From NCBI GenBank assembly GCA_014323865.1, contig JACONG010000012.1, forward strand, positions 1-64,000: a stretch of 64,000 nt of DNA, written 5' to 3'. Each line of letters begins with the position of its first letter. Position 1 is the stretch's first letter. The notes beneath the pieces are model-generated. The model was not told where the DNA came from. It searched no databases and worked only from the letters and a program-made list of their open reading frames with translations. Made by a program: the position numbers and the translations under genes. Positions 63,996-64,000 of this stretch are shown one piece after another. Source of the stretch: Rhodospirillales bacterium. GTDB taxonomy: Bacteria > Pseudomonadota > Alphaproteobacteria > SP197.

Positions 63996-64000
63996 CGCGC

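Overview
The window looks like chromosomal DNA of a GC-rich alphaproteobacterium, most like Rhodospirillales. The reasons are the gene order icd / alaS / recA / (cckA) / dksA, an NADP isocitrate dehydrogenase of the eukaryote-like class, a cysteine-poor DksA, a class I PHA synthase, and an alphaproteobacterial GTTC-N7-GTTC-type operator near recA. Coding is dense on both strands. Housekeeping genes are intact, but many accessory genes are broken.

Layout. 0-3.2 kb: a heptose-phosphatase-like HAD gene, a truncated gmhA, a LysM protein, and scrambled remnants of a small conserved protein and a MarC-like membrane protein. 3.2-12.1 kb: icd, an alpha/beta hydrolase, alaS, recA, dksA and a DUF3553 gene, together with remnants of cckA, ctrA and chpT. 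All three parts of the CckA-ChpT-CtrA phosphorelay are decayed here. 12.2-20.9 kb: a two-subunit NAD-type formate dehydrogenase (fused NuoE/NuoF-like beta subunit plus Mo/W alpha subunit) with fdhD, mobA and moaA. 21.2-25.2 kb: an orphan PD-(D/E)XK-like nuclease gene, a chimeric remnant, nadK and a zinc deacylase. 25.4-29.2 kb: an aldehyde:ferredoxin oxidoreductase cluster (ferredoxin, AOR, MoaD-like protein, 98-aa protein), a collapsed CoxL-type gene and a DUF1636 gene. 29.6-33.2 kb: an MlaE/MlaF/MlaD/lipoprotein lipid transporter.

33.2-41 kb: a broken M81 peptidase gene, a cyclophilin, a Panacea-domain gene followed by a small membrane protein (candidate toxin-antitoxin pair), a Sel1 protein, an NTF2-like protein, a kinase/PLP-enzyme fusion and dusA. 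41-51 kb: a type III restriction-modification island flanked by two paralogous membrane-protein genes. Its mod gene has an in-frame TGA, and a diverged ~499-bp tandem duplication has produced a chimeric reading frame. 51-55.3 kb: a sulfatase, a family-5 solute-binding protein, a 5'-truncated 2OG-Fe(II) oxygenase and tRNA-Glu(TTC). 55.6-64 kb: lipoprotein-hom-glpX-recJ (apparent operon), phaC, lysE-type exporter, a collapsed uridine-kinase-like gene and a gamma carbonic anhydrase.

Themes. (1) Many genes survive as N- and C-terminal scars around internal deletions, while long housekeeping genes stay open. This argues for real gene decay rather than poor sequence. (2) Formate dehydrogenase, AOR and pterin-cofactor genes lie in one 16-kb stretch and suggest linked Mo/W-dependent formate and aldehyde oxidation. 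(3) Near-identical GTTGC-AGC-GCA palindromes lie before icd and in the phaC divergent region, suggesting that the TCA cycle and PHA storage share a regulator.
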